DNA of 64,000 nt from Grifola frondosa (GCA_001683735.1 LUGG01000007.1:1240001-1304000); one strand, 5' to 3'. Shown: positions 13,401-25,437, counted from the stretch's first letter. Notes: a model not told the origin generated them from the sequence alone. Made by a program: numbers and translations.

Positions 13401-16400
13401 GACTGAAGCTGAATTGCGGTACCTTCACTCCGACGTAGTCTGCCGGCAACCCAATGTACGGGTACGGCTCAACTGGAATGTTCACCATGACCTTGGTAGC
13501 CATTTCGATTGCATCGACTCCTGTGACCTTGGAAACGAATGGGAAGGAACGAGCGGCACGTAGGTTGCATTCGATGACTTTGATCTCGTTATTCTTCGCG
13601 ATGAACTGGATGTTGTAGGGTCCAGTGACGTTCAATGCGTTTCCAATCTTAGCGGTGGCATCCTCAATGCGGCGAACCGTCTCCGGATCAAGGTCTTGTG
13701 GCGGGTGGATGAGAGTCGCATCGCCAGAATGGACTCCTGCGTTTTCGACATGTTCCGAAATGTAATGCATGATCATTTTCCCATCCTTCGCCACAGCATC
13801 CATCTCTATCTCCTTGGCGCCCTCGATGTACTTCGTGATGACCACAGGATGTTCACGAGATACCGCCGTCGCCTGGGATAGGTAACTTGACAGGTCATCT
13901 GGGCTGAAGACCACATTCATCGCGGCACCAGACAAGACGTAAGACGGGCGAACGAGCACAGGATAGCCAACCTTCTCGCAGAAGATGTGCGCCTCGTCAA
14001 AGCTGGAGAGCTCCTTCCACAGAGGCTGGTCTACACCAATCTCGTCCAACAACCGCGAGAACTTGAACCGATTCTCTGCGGTGTCAATCATCTCCGGCGA
14101 CGTCCCATAAATCTTGACATTCTGGCGGTATAGCGGCAAGGCAATATTGTTCGGCGTCTGGCCACCCATAGAGACAATAACTCCGCGCGAGCTTTCGGTT
14201 TCGTAGATATCCAAAATCGTCTCCAAGCAGATGTTCTCGAAGTACAAGCGATCAGCTTCGTCATAATCTGTGCTGACAGTCTCCGGGTTGTAATTGACCA
14301 TGATCGTAGGGAGACCATTGTCGCGCAGCGTCCTGATGGCGCGGACGGCACACCAGTCGAACTCGACGGAAAGCCGATACGATAGACACCAGAACCAAGC
14401 ACCATCACACCGCAATCATCAAACGTGATATCGTGCTCGACTGCGTTGTAACTGGTGTAAAGGTAGTTCGTGAACGCAGGGAACTCGGCCGCAACAGTAT
14501 CGATCTGTTTCACAAAAGGTGCGATTCCATTCTCCTGGCGCAGACGACGCACAGCAAGTTCAGTAGACCCCATGCAAGTCGCAACTTGACGATCGGAAAA
14601 ACCGAGTTGCTTTGCTTGACGAAGCAACTCGCTGCCAATAGATGAGAGATTGCATTGACTGGAACACATTTACTCTCAGTGATACGCCACAAGCTCGAAT
14701 ACAGGAACGCTCACGAAAGACGTTGCTCCATATGGTAGATCGACTGCAACTTAGTCAAAAACCACTTATCAATGTTTGTCATTTGCCAAATCTTCTCGAC
14801 ACTGTAGCCTCGGTGGAATGCCGTTGCGATGGCGAAAATCCTCTTGTCCGTAGGATTCATGAGCTCTTCATCGATATCCTCGACAAAATCGTTCTAAGTA
14901 ACGACAACGTCAGAGTTGCCTCCATGAGTGAGACTAACATACAGCAAACCTTTGCGAAACCAGAGAATTGATCATCGATGGAGCGAATGGCCTTTTGTAT
15001 GGTCTCTTGGAATGTGCGGCCTATACTCATGACCTCGCCAACACTCTTCATGCTGCTGCTAAGAAGTCTACTGACGCGGTTGAACTTCTTGAGGTCCCAC
15101 CGAGGAATCTTCACCACGACATAATCTAGACTCGGCTCGAAGCACGCGGAGGTGACCTTCGTGACTGAGTTTTTTATTTCGTTTAGCGGAATCCCGAGAC
15201 CAAGTTTCGCTGCGATGAATGCAAGGGGGTACCCGGTCGCTTTTGAGGCAAGCGCAGAGGATCTTGATAGACGGGCATTGACCTGGATGCGCACAGTATG
15301 TTAAAAGTTCGTCTTTATGTCTATTTGTCCTACCCACCTCAATGATGCAATACTCCTTTGAAGTTGGGTTCAGTGCATATTGAATGTTGCACTCGCCTAC
15401 GACGCCGAGATGCCGGATGACGTTGATGGCAGTAGTGCGGAGCATATTGTAGTCACTGTCCGAAAGCGTTTGCGAGGGAGCAACGACGATAGAATCGCCA
15501 GTGTGTATACCCAATGGATCGAAATTCTAGGCGCACGTCGCGTGGATAACTAGAAAACGCCAGAAAAGTCAGAACATACCTCCATGTTACAGACCGTGAT
15601 GCAGTTGTCCCGACAATCTCTGACGACTTCATACTCGATTTCTTTCCAGCCTTTCATGCTCTTTTCCACAAGGACCTGCGGACTGGTTGCGAACGCCTTG
15701 CTACACAGCGCCTTTAACTGGTTTTCGTTCTGAGCGAAACCAGAGCCAAGCCCGCCGAGAGCGTACGCAGCGCGCACAATAACCGGGTATCCGATGGTAT
15801 TTGCCGCCGAAATCGCCTCGTCCAGCGTCGTTGCAGTGCTTGACTCAGCGCACCGCTCGCCGATCTCGGCCATAGCGCTGGCAAACAGCTGTCTGTCCTC
15901 AGTGGTGATGATCGTATCGATAGGCGTGCCGAGGACCTTGCATCCTAACGATTCAAACTCGTCTTTGAGCCCGACGCCGACGTTCAGTGCGGTCTGCCCT
16001 CCAAATGTTACATAGATGCCATCAGGCTTCTCGTACTTGATGATCTTCCGTACGAATTCCGGGGTGACGGGGAGGAAGTAGACCTTGTCTGCGAGGCCCC
16101 GAGAAGTAGCAATCGTCGCAATGTTCGGGTTGACCAGGATCGTGTAGATGCCCTCTTCTTTCAACGCCTTGATCGCTTGTGAGCCCGAATAGTCGAATTC
16201 TCCAGCTTGGCCTATGGAGAGACCACCTGAGCCGAGAATGAGTACCTTCTGCACGTTCGCGCGAGGAATACGCTTCTCATTGTCTTCCTTCTTTCCTCTG
16301 GCATGGATATTGGAACGAACGAGTGCGTTTGGGCACAGTCTACAATGTTCTGGATAAAGACCTCGAAAAGGAACTCAGTATCGCGGGGACCCGGCGTCGA

Positions 16401-17748
16401 TTCAGGATGGAACTGGACGGAAAAGAATGGTTTGTCGACACAGTAGATACCCTCGTTGCTTCCGTCATTCGCATTGTGAAAGAGTTCTTTCCATCCGTCA
16501 GGCAGAGTCGCTGTATCCACTTGATAACCATGGTTCTGGCTTGTGATGTAACACCTGCCACTAAGGGCATCCGTACAAGGGATATTGTGACCTCGGTTTC
16601 CGTACTTCATTTTCGAAGTAGATGCGCCGGCAGCAAGAGCCAGCAGCTGGTGCCCAAGACAAATACCGAAGATCGGCCTGTGCTCATCCTTCATTGCATG
16701 CGCGAGCCGTGTGATTGCGGGTTTCACCATGGTCGGATCGCCAGGTCCATTCGATACGAAGAGCCCATCAAAGGGCTCCTCAGAGGATGAGAGATAGTCG
16801 TAGTCCCACGGAACGACTTTGAGCTCGACGCCACGATGCGTGAAGCACCGAATCTGGTTGAACTTCATGCCAACATCGACCGCTATAACACGCAGAGGAC
16901 GATTTTCGATAGGATGCATGTGAGGTTCGACAGTCGGTTTGTACAAGTGAGGGGACTTCGTGGAAACAACGGCGACAAGATTATGTTGATTGGGATCACG
17001 GAAGGGTATATCGACGTAATCCTCGCGCCAACTTGCATTGACAGAGGGTCCAGGAGGAGATGGAGCACGCGACACGGGCTGAGATGCTGGCACCAAAGAA
17101 GCGCGCCTTCCAGCAGGTGCGTCTTTTTGTCGTGCCAAAATCTTTCCGACCATTGAGCCTTTCTCGCGAATTTTTTTGGTGAGCGCGCGGGTGTCCACGC
17201 CGGAGATAGCGGGGACTCCGCTCTCTTTTAGCCATGCGCCTAATGACGAGCCAGCGAGGAAATGGCTATAATCCTCGGAATATGAACCAACGACTAGCGC
17301 CGCAACGTGAACGCGAGAAGACTCGAAATTGAGCGGGAGTTCATCAATAGAGCTAGACTCCGGTCGAGGCGGAACGCCATAGTTGCCGATGAGCGGATAA
17401 GTCAAGATCAAGATCTGACCCTCATATGAAGGGTCCGTGAGAGATTCGGTATAACCGACCATGCCTGTAATCATGTTCAGCGACGGAAATATTTGCCAGA
17501 AGATTAAACACCGCACCGGTTTGGAACACACACTCTCCAGTGATGCTCTTGCCTTCCGCACCAAAGCTGATACCCCTGAAGGCAGTCCCATCCGCCAGCT
17601 CTAACACCGCGTCTACTGTTTTGTCGTCATCTTGAATGGAGGGAACGGATATTGGGGATGCAGGAAACCCATTTGGATAACTGCTGGCAGAACGAGCGAG
17701 TACAGGTCGGACAACATTGGTTTTATGGGCTGGGTTGGACAAAGCCAT
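10493..17748 (-). CDS. ura2: Multifunctional carbamoyl-phosphate synthase / aspartate carbamoyltransferase (CAD-type)
   Basis: Cytosolic enzyme for the first two steps of pyrimidine synthesis: glutamine + bicarbonate + ATP to carbamoyl phosphate, then carbamoyl aspartate. Ten exons: 17748-17517, 17464-15580, 15526-15338, 15282-14950, 14893-14715, 14658-13129, 13079-11174, 11122-10720, 10657-10587, 10528-10493; introns 49-62 bp, all GT-AG. Domains in order: small subunit/GATase ([14 protein letters not shown] nucleophile Cys; FHPES), CPSase ATP-grasp halves ([37 protein letters not shown]), inactive DHOase-like domain (PGLVDIASF where active enzymes have an HxH motif), ATCase ([15 protein letters not shown], terminal MALLASVMG). 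About 2255 residues, as in yeast Ura2. The frame is broken by four one-base losses near 16,298, 14,371, 11,433 and 11,189; adding one base at each restores the length to a multiple of three with every splice phase consistent. Start: first ATG, just before the conserved small-subunit domain. Confidence 0.95.
11186..11192 (-). other. Apparent one-base deletion in ura2 (before ATCase exon end)
   Basis: [11 protein letters not shown] must shift one base to read EHPSQ and then splice to ALLDVYTIR. The break is in a G3 run (CCC at 11,188-11,190 plus strand). Without the repair, the donor at 11,173 is out of phase. Confidence 0.85.
11430..11437 (-). other. Apparent one-base deletion in ura2 (ATCase carbamoyl-phosphate loop)
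   Basis: ILKGKILCT must shift one base to continue as [13 protein letters not shown], the carbamoyl-phosphate-binding motif. The break is in a T4 run (A4 at 11,432-11,435 plus strand). Confidence 0.85.
14366..14374 (-). other. Apparent one-base deletion in ura2 (second ATP-grasp half)
   Basis: The conserved run [13 protein letters not shown] must shift one base to continue as [15 protein letters not shown]. The break lies at a TTT run (AAA at 14,370-14,372 plus strand); a fourth T would repair it. Confidence 0.85.
16290..16302 (-). other. Apparent one-base deletion in ura2 (between GATase and CPSase)
   Basis: The frame ending ...PISMP (after [15 protein letters not shown]) must shift by one base to continue as [20 protein letters not shown] lost G in a GG pair (CC on the plus strand) within this interval fits. 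Confidence 0.75.
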
Positions 17749-18445
17749 GAATGGAATAGATTCAAGTATAATGGAGTGGCTTAAGGCGGTCTCTTCCTCT
17801 TCGCTCGCCTCAGCAGTGAATCGAGTGAAGAGGAAGAGAGAAAAAGAGGAAAAAATTCAAACTGTTGCAATATATCCATATTCAATCTAAGACTTTTCTG
17901 AGTTTCAATAATACACTACAACTTAGTAAGCTGGGTTTGAACTCGTTTTCTACACTAAACGGCTAAAAAATAATTGCACACAAGCTTGGATTAGTACTTT
18001 ATGTTTACTTGACCAATTGTAATAATTCAGATCCTCTGCGCTACCAGTTCAAACGTTCAAGGTCAAGTCTCTGTGATTCATGCAAAAGGAAGACTAGTGA
18101 GATGTATCACTATCTAAGTATCTATCGATTTTCATTCTTGCCCAACGATATCACCTGCACCAGAAGTGCCTCCAGAACTTACTTCCTCACGACCACAAAT
18201 CTGCCAGTGAAAGTAGTATCTCACTGCCAGAAGCCATGCGTGCATATATTTTGTTGGACGATAGGAACAATTCGTGAAGCTCCTGTTGGGTGAAGCCCAG
18301 AATGGTCGACGGCTTCAAGTCAGGTCCTTCGTAGATCAGGTCCCTAATCCTGAGGCGTCCCCGATCCCGCTGCATGTCATGCATAGAGCCGGCTGTGTTG
18401 TGTATGCAGTCAGTAAAGTCGACGCGCAAAAAAGGAGAATGCGGC
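17749..18445. other. Intergenic; ura2 upstream region
   Basis: Contains the ura2 upstream region with A/T-rich runs and the 3' flank of the next minus-strand gene. Overlapping short frames carry no signal. Confidence 0.5.
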
Positions 18446-20860
18446 TCACAAAAATGCGAGGGGCACAAAGAATGCGTTCCGTTGTGTCGGTGGCGATATA
18501 CGAGGCTGCACTTGACTTGTTGGGGGTACGACAACGCCAGTCGGGGCGTCCTGTATGCGGGAGCCATCTCCATTCGAGCCTGAGGCAGTGCTATGTACTG
18601 GAGGATACATGCCCGAAGATAAGTCAGGGTCGTTCTCCGTCTGATCGAAAGATGTATATGCGCGAAGGGGAGTAGGTACGTGGACATTAGACGACGCAGC
18701 ACCGCCTGAGGAACTTGCATGCTGATTCGAGCCTGAAGCAGAAGAAGAGGCTTGCACATTGAAGCCATGTGCTGACGGATTTGGGCCTGGAGGATTCGGA
18801 AGGGAAGGTTGATGGACACCAGGCGAAGCGTGCCTGCTGTAGGTTGGCGCAGTAAGTTTCGAGACGGGCGGCGCACCAGAGACTAGAGGCGGACGCGCGG
18901 CAGGGGAGGAAATTCGGACAGACAAGCCCGAACCGCTTGCTACCTGTTGTGGAACCAAAGGCGTGCCCGGGGCCGTCGCCTTGCGGACACGTTTCGCAGC
19001 TGGAGCAACTTCGCCATGGCTGGCATGCTGCGGGGGTGAACTAAGATCAACCACTTCGCTGTGAGATCTCTTCATGCCGCGAGGAGGTTGCGAAGATGGC
19101 AAGGACATTTCCGCCGCCTGTGCTGCGAACGTAGGCGACAGCCCTCCCATATTCGGCGGTTGGCCTGCTGCTGTGCCATGGGGAAATGCATACGGAAGAC
19201 TCTCGCTCCCTGAGGCTGTATACCCTACTGTCATCGGGGGTCCAGAGTAGGTAAGCGGCAAGGTCTGATGTAAGGCGCGGCATGTGTAGTCATCCTTGGG
19301 AACGTTACAGATGGCGCCGGCTGATGTCGAGGGATGTATCCCATAGATTGTGCGTGCGACAGGGCGACGTGCGATGGGGCAACCATGCGCATAGTGCTCG
19401 ACGAGGCGGGAGCGGCTATAGCCGCAGAATAGCGTGGTTGCATCACCCAATCATAAGCATTAACCAACGGTCTTTGTTCCTGTGAATTCCCCGAAGGATT
19501 AGCCTCCGTATTCCAGAACATGGTAGGAGCTGCTGCGGTGTTCTCCTGAAGAAATGTACGGAGCGTATCCATATCGACAGACGGGGCGCCGGTACTGGCT
19601 CCATAATCGATCCGAGGTCAAAGCCGATGGCTTTCAAAATATCATCCAAGTCAAGGTCACTAGCAACTGGATCATCAGAAATGGTCGGGTGAGACACAGT
19701 AGCCAGCGATGACCCAGATGGATCGCCTGCTCGATGCGACGACTCTAAACGAGCCGGCAAAGTGCCGAAATCACTTGGTCTAGAAAGCTGCGGAGGGCGT
19801 TGCATCCCTGAGAAATTGGCGGCTACTGATGTAAAACTTCCCGAGGGTGTAGTATCGCGTTTTGCTGGAAGTTTGCTTGATGGTTTCTGGTTTGAGCCAG
19901 CGCCGTCCTTGCTAGATCCGGCAACAAACTCGGGCTTCACCTGCTTTGTCTGCTTCCGTTTCTCGCCTCGTGAGGACGCGACGGCAGCAACCCCTGCATA
20001 AGTCCCCCAGTTATGTGAGAGATCCAGTAGTTTAAAAAAGTGAAATACGTGCCTGGTTCCTGCCCAAAGGTCATATATTTGGGGGTAAGGCCGGACAAGA
20101 TACATGATTCCAAGGCTTTCCATGGCGTCTTCATTGGCTTCATTGTAGTCCCCTTTGTCTTCTTTTTCTGCTCCTTGTGGAGTCGTTTCACATCATCGTA
20201 GCCGGCCCAGAAACACTATCCACAAATTAAGTATTAGATCCGTGAGTAGATGGAGACGGGAGATGGAAACACACACTCTGGACAAATTCTGATGGCGGTG
20301 TGGGGGCTTGTTCGTGGAAAACATCACACTGGGGTAAATTCTCATCTACACGAAAGAAGTGAGTGTGGCCGGCGATGACAGAGTGGAGATATTATCAACC
20401 TCTTTCATGGCGAAGACTATCTCTTCGGGAGTCAACAACTTGTCTCCAGACTGGACGTGGAGGTCCGGCTCATCCTCCAGCCACAGACAGAGGCACAAAT
20501 GCGCGTGGGGTTTGGTACGCCGCTCATTTCTCAGGTACTGGTTCGCAGACAGACAAAGCGATGAGCCGAGGGATGGGCAGCCGACCATAATCAATCACTC
20601 ACTAGCAAGCCTTTCGATAGCCCTCGCTGGATCATCTTGGCTACGTCTTCTTCGCGCACTTTTGGGCCATATATTTCATGGCGCTCGCTTATGTTTTGAT
20701 TGGGAAATGCAATGGAGAGCCGTTCGCGATACCATTCACCCCTTGCTGTATTCAGGCCCATGAAACTCTTGAGGTGGGTTTGCATCATGTGGAGGATGAC
20801 GACTCCGTCGGATGTCGACATGGGCATCATGAGGGTAGAGGAGGGAGGAAGTGGCACGCC
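18446..20860 (-). CDS. Hypothetical multi-exon Ser/Pro-rich protein
   Basis: Not recognised as a known family. The minus-strand exon chain begins near an ATG at about 20,830 (MSTSDGVVILHMMQTHLKSF), continues through an exon at 20,594-20,346 (PHAHLCLCLWLEDEPDLHVQ), VDENLPQCDVFHEQAPTPP and FWAGYDDVKRLHKEQKKK, and ends in a long Ser/Pro/Gly-rich C-terminal region (19,572-18,446) with a likely nuclear-localisation signal (PAAKRVRKA). Introns with GT-AG ends are visible near 20,580 and 20,215-20,275. The frame must shift by one base near 20,390, 19,600 and 19,260 to stay open; sequence on both sides looks coding. A nuclear regulatory role is plausible, not shown. Confidence 0.5.
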
Positions 20861-20984
20861 ACAGCGTCCGTCTGTTGACTTTGACCACGGGAGAGATATT
20901 CAAGCGCTGTGGCAACCATGTACTTTGTCCAACCACAATTGTAACGAAAGCATGATCGGGCCAATGCGCACAATGCGCCTTTGA

Positions 20985-21578
20985 CAATTTCGGCTATACG
21001 GTCGCTAGCCTCGTGTTAGCGAGCTTTTGTCGAATACCCAGATAATTAATTGCGCAGATAAAAGAGAAGTCGGCAGATGACGAGATTTAAGCTAGATGCG
21101 TACCTATATAGTCTCAAAGAGAAACAATAGGACATCGCGATTTGATGGATGGGTGGCGCACCCTTTCATCGCAGCGATGCGACCGATGAAAATAAGTGCT
21201 AGTATGTGGATGATTGAAAAATGAATATGCTTATGTTTTTCTATTGCGTTTTATCGTACAAGATAAATGGAGTCGCCGGTTGAAAAGTCATTCAACAACG
21301 ACTTTCCATGAGCTGTCACAAATTTTGACACAAGTTTGGTCGCTTACCAGTATAACGCACCATTTACCGTGCGGTATATGTCCAACCTCTGGGCGTCGTG
21401 CCAATTGCAATGAATTGTATCATCTTGAACCTGGCTCTCGGGCGCGGAGACGAGCTTCGCCTTCAAGACTTTGCCGTAACTCTCGATTCGGCAATCTAAA
21501 GATCACATGACTCATTCGCGCCATGGGAAGGCCGATTTCTCTGTCGACCTCGCACTGCCATCGTTGACGTCGACGACC
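20985..21578. other. Divergent intergenic region
   Basis: Lies between the minus-strand hypothetical gene and the plus-strand F-box gene, so both promoters should be here. No gene recognised. Confidence 0.45.
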
Positions 21579-22628
21579 ATGAAACATGTCATTTTTCCCG
21601 TCGAGATACTCGATTACATATTCCAAGAACTCGACCATAGCCATCTCACCGCACTCCTCCGTGTCAGCAGCTTCTTCCACGCCATCGCCGCACGCATACT
21701 CTATCGCGTCATCCCCGAACTATCCCTCGCTCGCTGCGTGCGATGCCTCAAGACGATCTGCGCCAATCCCAGGATTGCTCTACTCGTCCACAAGCTGTCC
21801 GTCAATTGGACAGAGTGCATTGGTGTCGGAAATCTCTTTCGGTTGCTTCATCGTGCCCTCGGTCGCCTCACCTTCCTTCGCCATCTCTCCGTCGAGCTCT
21901 CTCAGCATGACAACCACTTCAGCCTCGGCTGGATGCTCTCGTCATGCCGAGCCCCATTACAGACCCTCGGGACCTCCATACGTTGTGACGAATCCCTAGC
22001 TGAATTCCTCAATGGCCAGTCGTGCCTCACCGAACTATCTCTGCGTGGATTTCAAACGCGCCAACCATTCATCCTCTCGCCCACGGCGATGCCGAAGCTT
22101 ACGTCCTTTCGTGCCGTGCATGCTGGCTCCCCGGTGTTGTCGGAGGTCATCCGCGGTAGGCCCGTCGAGGGCGTCTCGCTGTCACTCTTCATGGAGGATG
22201 GCTACAAGCCGCTGGACACGCTCATGCTATCCAGCCGCCCGATCAAGCGATTGACGATCATGTCGCTGGATAATACGCCACCGAATGTACTCCTCCCCGA
22301 GGTCGCGCGCCGGCTTCCGGAGCTGGAGGCGCTGCACATTGTCGTTCTCATGGCACAATACGATATCGTAAGTGGTGTGAACTCATCGCTGTGGCATTTA
22401 AATATTAACCGTGTGTTTCAGCATGTCTTGCAGGAGTCGAGCGCGACGCTCTCGAAGTTCTCCGGGTTGCGGTATCTGACGTTCATGGCCGCTGGCTCGG
22501 TCACACTAGAGGATGAAAGAGAGATTACGGAGCTGTGGCACAAGGCCTGCCCTAGCCTGAAGACGATCATCCTGCCCAAGGGGAAGGTGTGGTTTGAGCG
22601 AGAGGGAAAGTGGACATGCTGTGCATAA
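21579..22628 (+). CDS. F-box / leucine-rich-type protein
   Basis: Predicted substrate receptor of an SCF ubiquitin ligase. From the chosen ATG the protein begins MKHVIFPVEILDYIFQEL, an N-terminal F-box, followed by LLRVSSFFHAIAARILYR and leucine-rich-like segments, as in the large F-box families of Agaricomycetes. An upstream in-frame ATG at 21,507 would add 24 residues, but the F-box normally starts the protein. A canonical 54-bp intron, 22,368-22,421 (GTAAGT...TTTCAG), is a multiple of three and lacks a stop, so the unspliced frame stays open; removal gives about 331 residues instead of 349. The target protein is unknown. Confidence 0.75.
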   Translation: MKHVIFPVEILDYIFQELDHSHLTALLRVSSFFHAIAARILYRVIPELSLARCVRCLKTICANPRIALLVHKLSVNWTECIGVGNLFRLLHRALGRLTFLRHLSVELSQHDNHFSLGWMLSSCRAPLQTLGTSIRCDESLAEFLNGQSCLTELSLRGFQTRQPFILSPTAMPKLTSFRAVHAGSPVLSEVIRGRPVEGVSLSLFMEDGYKPLDTLMLSSRPIKRLTIMSLDNTPPNVLLPEVARRLPELEALHIVVLMAQYDIVSGVNSSLWHLNINRVFQHVLQESSATLSKFSGLRYLTFMAAGSVTLEDEREITELWHKACPSLKTIILPKGKVWFEREGKWTCCA

Positions 22629-23669
22629 GAGTTGACGCGATCGCTGCCGCATTGTAAGTTTTCTCCCTGGTGACATCTTACCTGGGACGGTTGAGATGGG
22701 CACCCAGCATGTTTCGAATCTGTTAATACCCGTGACCTGGATGCTTCGCACATGTTGGTTGAAATCTCTCGCGTGGATTCCTTTTGGTTTTCAAATTTTG
22801 GTTACTTCTAGGGCTGCACTGTATCGTCGCCACATGTACGCGTCAATGTACATCATGAGCTGGGCATCCCAGAGAAACTTGTCCACGCCATTTCTCCGGA
22901 GGCTTCTTCGACCGATACAATGAGTAGGATGAAAAGAGGTCCTACGCCGTTTATGACCGTGTGTGTGTGTATTTGTTTCCGTTAGCTATTCGAAATTCTA
23001 AAGGAGCATGTTTATTCACAGAAGAAGGATGTCTCAAGCAAACTTATGGTCACCCATGCATATCGACGGTATATCTCTATGAGAGAATGACGCCAGCGGA
23101 ATACTCGGCGGGAGAAGACGCGAGGAGAGAAAATTTAAAAACCCGGAATTAAATAATGTATCAGAAGAATGGACGACTTGCTTTGTCAACGACTCTGCTC
23201 CTCACCCTGAGTATGGCGTATAAAACGATCTTCGTGATTTAGAATCCGACGACGAATATCCTCGCGTCCTCTTTAGAGTTCAACGTTGTAAATGTTGAGT
23301 TGTGTATTCTGGCAGTATGGCACTCCATTAATTGGTGCCACAAATCTAACGGTGTAACAGATTTAAGCTCAAGCTCGTCCATCCCTCCTTTCGTCCACTA
23401 AATTTAGTGGATTCAAACTTCAGACACAAATTTTCAGTTAAATTTGAACCTTTGGAACTATTACAGTGAAAAAATGGACTATCAGATCCAAGCTGGCCCC
23501 GGTCTGAACCAGATACCGCTTGTCAACCTTAACCAGTATGGATTGAACGAATTGTACGCTACGTTTATAATCCACTTCTATTTTACCCAAGTGTGATAAG
23601 GTTCTGCCTGTGTGAACGGCTATGCGTGCACGGTCGATTGCCCGCCGCACATTCATCACCTTCGTGGCG
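22629..23669. other. No gene recognised
   Basis: Intergenic, A/T-richer than its neighbours, with short frames only. It includes the F-box 3' flank and the upstream region of the hydrolase. Confidence 0.5.
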
Positions 23670-23677
23670 TATAAATA
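23670..23677 (+). promoter_or_regulatory. TATA box of the dienelactone hydrolase gene
   Basis: TATAAATA lies 89 bp upstream of the hydrolase ATG, a plausible core promoter distance for a fungal gene. Confidence 0.5.
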
Positions 23678-23758
23678 TAATGTCGTCCGACGTCGTAGCA
23701 TCCCGCTCCCACACGGTTACCCCACCACATCGTTCGCGCCGTTGCGTACCCCATTAAA

Positions 23759-24621
23759 ATGGCCTGTGCCGAGTGTGTCTCGGGTTCTGTGCACACCGGC
23801 ACGCCCACTGGAACAGAGATAACGCTCGCCTCCCTATCCACTTACGCAGTCGGAGACGAGAGCTCGAAACGCATAATCGTCATGGGCGCAGACATTTTCG
23901 GGTGGAAGTTTATCAACACGCGCCTGCTCGCGGACGAGTACGCCGCTCGCGGGTTCCGCGTGCTCGTCCCTGACTTCTTCGATGGTGCGCACCTTTGTAT
24001 GTATCCATCGTCAACATTTGAGTACTGAATCCCCGTCTCGGAGCAGGCTACGAACTTCCGGAGTGGACGCTCTCCGCAAACGACCCCGCGAACGAGACCG
24101 CCACGCTATTCCAGCGGTTCATCGCACGCCCCATCTCGCTCTTCATCCTAGCACCCTTCGTCTTGCGCCACACGCAGCCCAACCAAACCGCCAAGCTCAC
24201 CGCGGTGGCCGCGCACCTCCGCGAGGCCTACCCGGACGCGAAGATCGGCTACGTGGGCTTCTGCTGGGGCGGCCGCTATGCGCTGACGCTCAACGCCCTC
24301 TTTGATGCCACCTTCGCTGCGCACCCGTCCCTCGTCAAGTACCCTGCCGAGCTCGTTGCCATCGAGAAGCCGATTAGCTTCGCAATCGCCGCGACAGATT
24401 ATTTCTATGATGCGGCACAGGGGAAGGACACAGAGAAGCGTTTGAAGGAGAAGGGCCTGACAGACGTGGAGGTCATCATTTATGAGGGAGTTCCACACGG
24501 CTGGACGATGAGGGCGAATCTCGCTGACCCGAAAAAGAAAGAGGCTAGGGATAAGGCCGTAGAGCAGGTCATTAACTGGTTTGATAAGTATCTTACCACC
24601 ATCCCCGCCTCAGATTCTTGA
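23759..24621 (+). CDS. Dienelactone hydrolase family protein
   Basis: Alpha/beta hydrolase, probably cytosolic, that opens lactone or ester substrates; the fungal substrate is unknown. Two exons, 23,759-23,984 and 24,047-24,621, with a 62-bp intron (GTGCGC...GAGCAG) joining DFFDG to YELPEW; 266 residues, the usual family size. The nucleophile is the Cys of GFCWGGRYA; the catalytic Asp is probably in AATDYFY and the His in GVPHGWTM. No signal peptide. The ATG follows AAA and opens MACAECVSGSVHTGTPTG, a typical N-terminus of fungal members. The frame is fully intact. Confidence 0.9.
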
Positions 24622-24843
24622 GCATTTTTTCTTGGTGAAGTATTAACTGTTTCGTCTTTGCATGCGTTCGTCCTCCTTGGTTTCTCCGTTCGTTACATAT
24701 CCGATATCATCAGGGACGCGTGCGTCATGTGCTGTTGCTCCAATTTCCGTGAAAGACAGAAAGAAGGTTATTGACAGCACGCACAGGGGAATTTCACTTT
24801 GTATATTCGTCCATAATACACAAAAAACCTCCTAAAGAACGTT

Positions 24844-25437
24844 TCATCCCTTGAAGGTGAGGTTCGCACCAACCTGACGCGTCACACATCAGCACCGCGA
24901 TCTGAGGCCGACGTTCGGAGTGAAACGAACGTTGTGCGCGGGGCCTTGAGGGCTAGCCTCGTTCAGCCGCTGTGTGTCGAGAGGCATACACACCTGCATT
25001 CACGGGTAATATCAGGTTCGAAACCCGTCAGAAGAGTGGCACATACCGAGCGCAAGGACTCCGGAGTTGTTGATCTTCGCCTTCACGAACGCCGCCGAGT
25101 CGAGGTATGCCTTCGCGCCGACCTCGAAGTTGAAGCTCTGCGTGGTCACCTCATAGACAGCCTTGGCGCCAGCCTCGATATCGGGATTCACGCGCACACA
25201 GTGGTGGTACGCCGCGTACTTGGTGATCTTGCCTTCCGTGACATTGTACGACGCCTCTGCGCCGAGCAAGAAACCATCCCGACCGAAAACCGTGTCTGCA
25301 GGTGAAGGCGGGGCCCGGTCGGCGAACGAGGTTCAGTCAATCTGCCATGAGCACTAGGGACGCAAGTACTGCAGGTTAGGAGATCGCGCACCTTGAAGGC
25401 ATCAAGGAACGCGAGGGAGTGGAGGTCGGACTGCTTG
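24844..25437 (-). pseudogene. Decayed mitochondrial porin (VDAC) copy
   Basis: VDAC forms the beta-barrel channel of the outer mitochondrial membrane. Pieces are recognisable in the right order: KQSDLHSLAFLDAFK (25,437-25,390), then after an intron-like gap FTADTVFGRDGFLLGAEASY, RVNPDIEAGAKAVYEV, YLDSAAFVKAKINNSGVLAL, DTQRLNEASPQGPAH and the carboxy end VGANLTFKG with its stop at 24,844. The N-terminal half is missing. Blocks are lost between KYAA and RVNPDIEAG, after GVLALG, and before VGANL, and stops interrupt the frame. Remnant intron boundaries suggest a DNA-level duplicate rather than a retrocopy. Not expected to function. Confidence 0.8.

Noticed and set aside
20359..20763. Plus-strand 134-residue frame
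   Set aside because: Antisense to the hypothetical 18.4-20.9 kb gene, whose splice sites and frames fit the minus strand.
25006..25030. GGTTCGAAACCCG, like a tRNA T-arm
   Set aside because: No acceptor or anticodon stem can be built around it; it lies in an intron remnant of the porin pseudogene.
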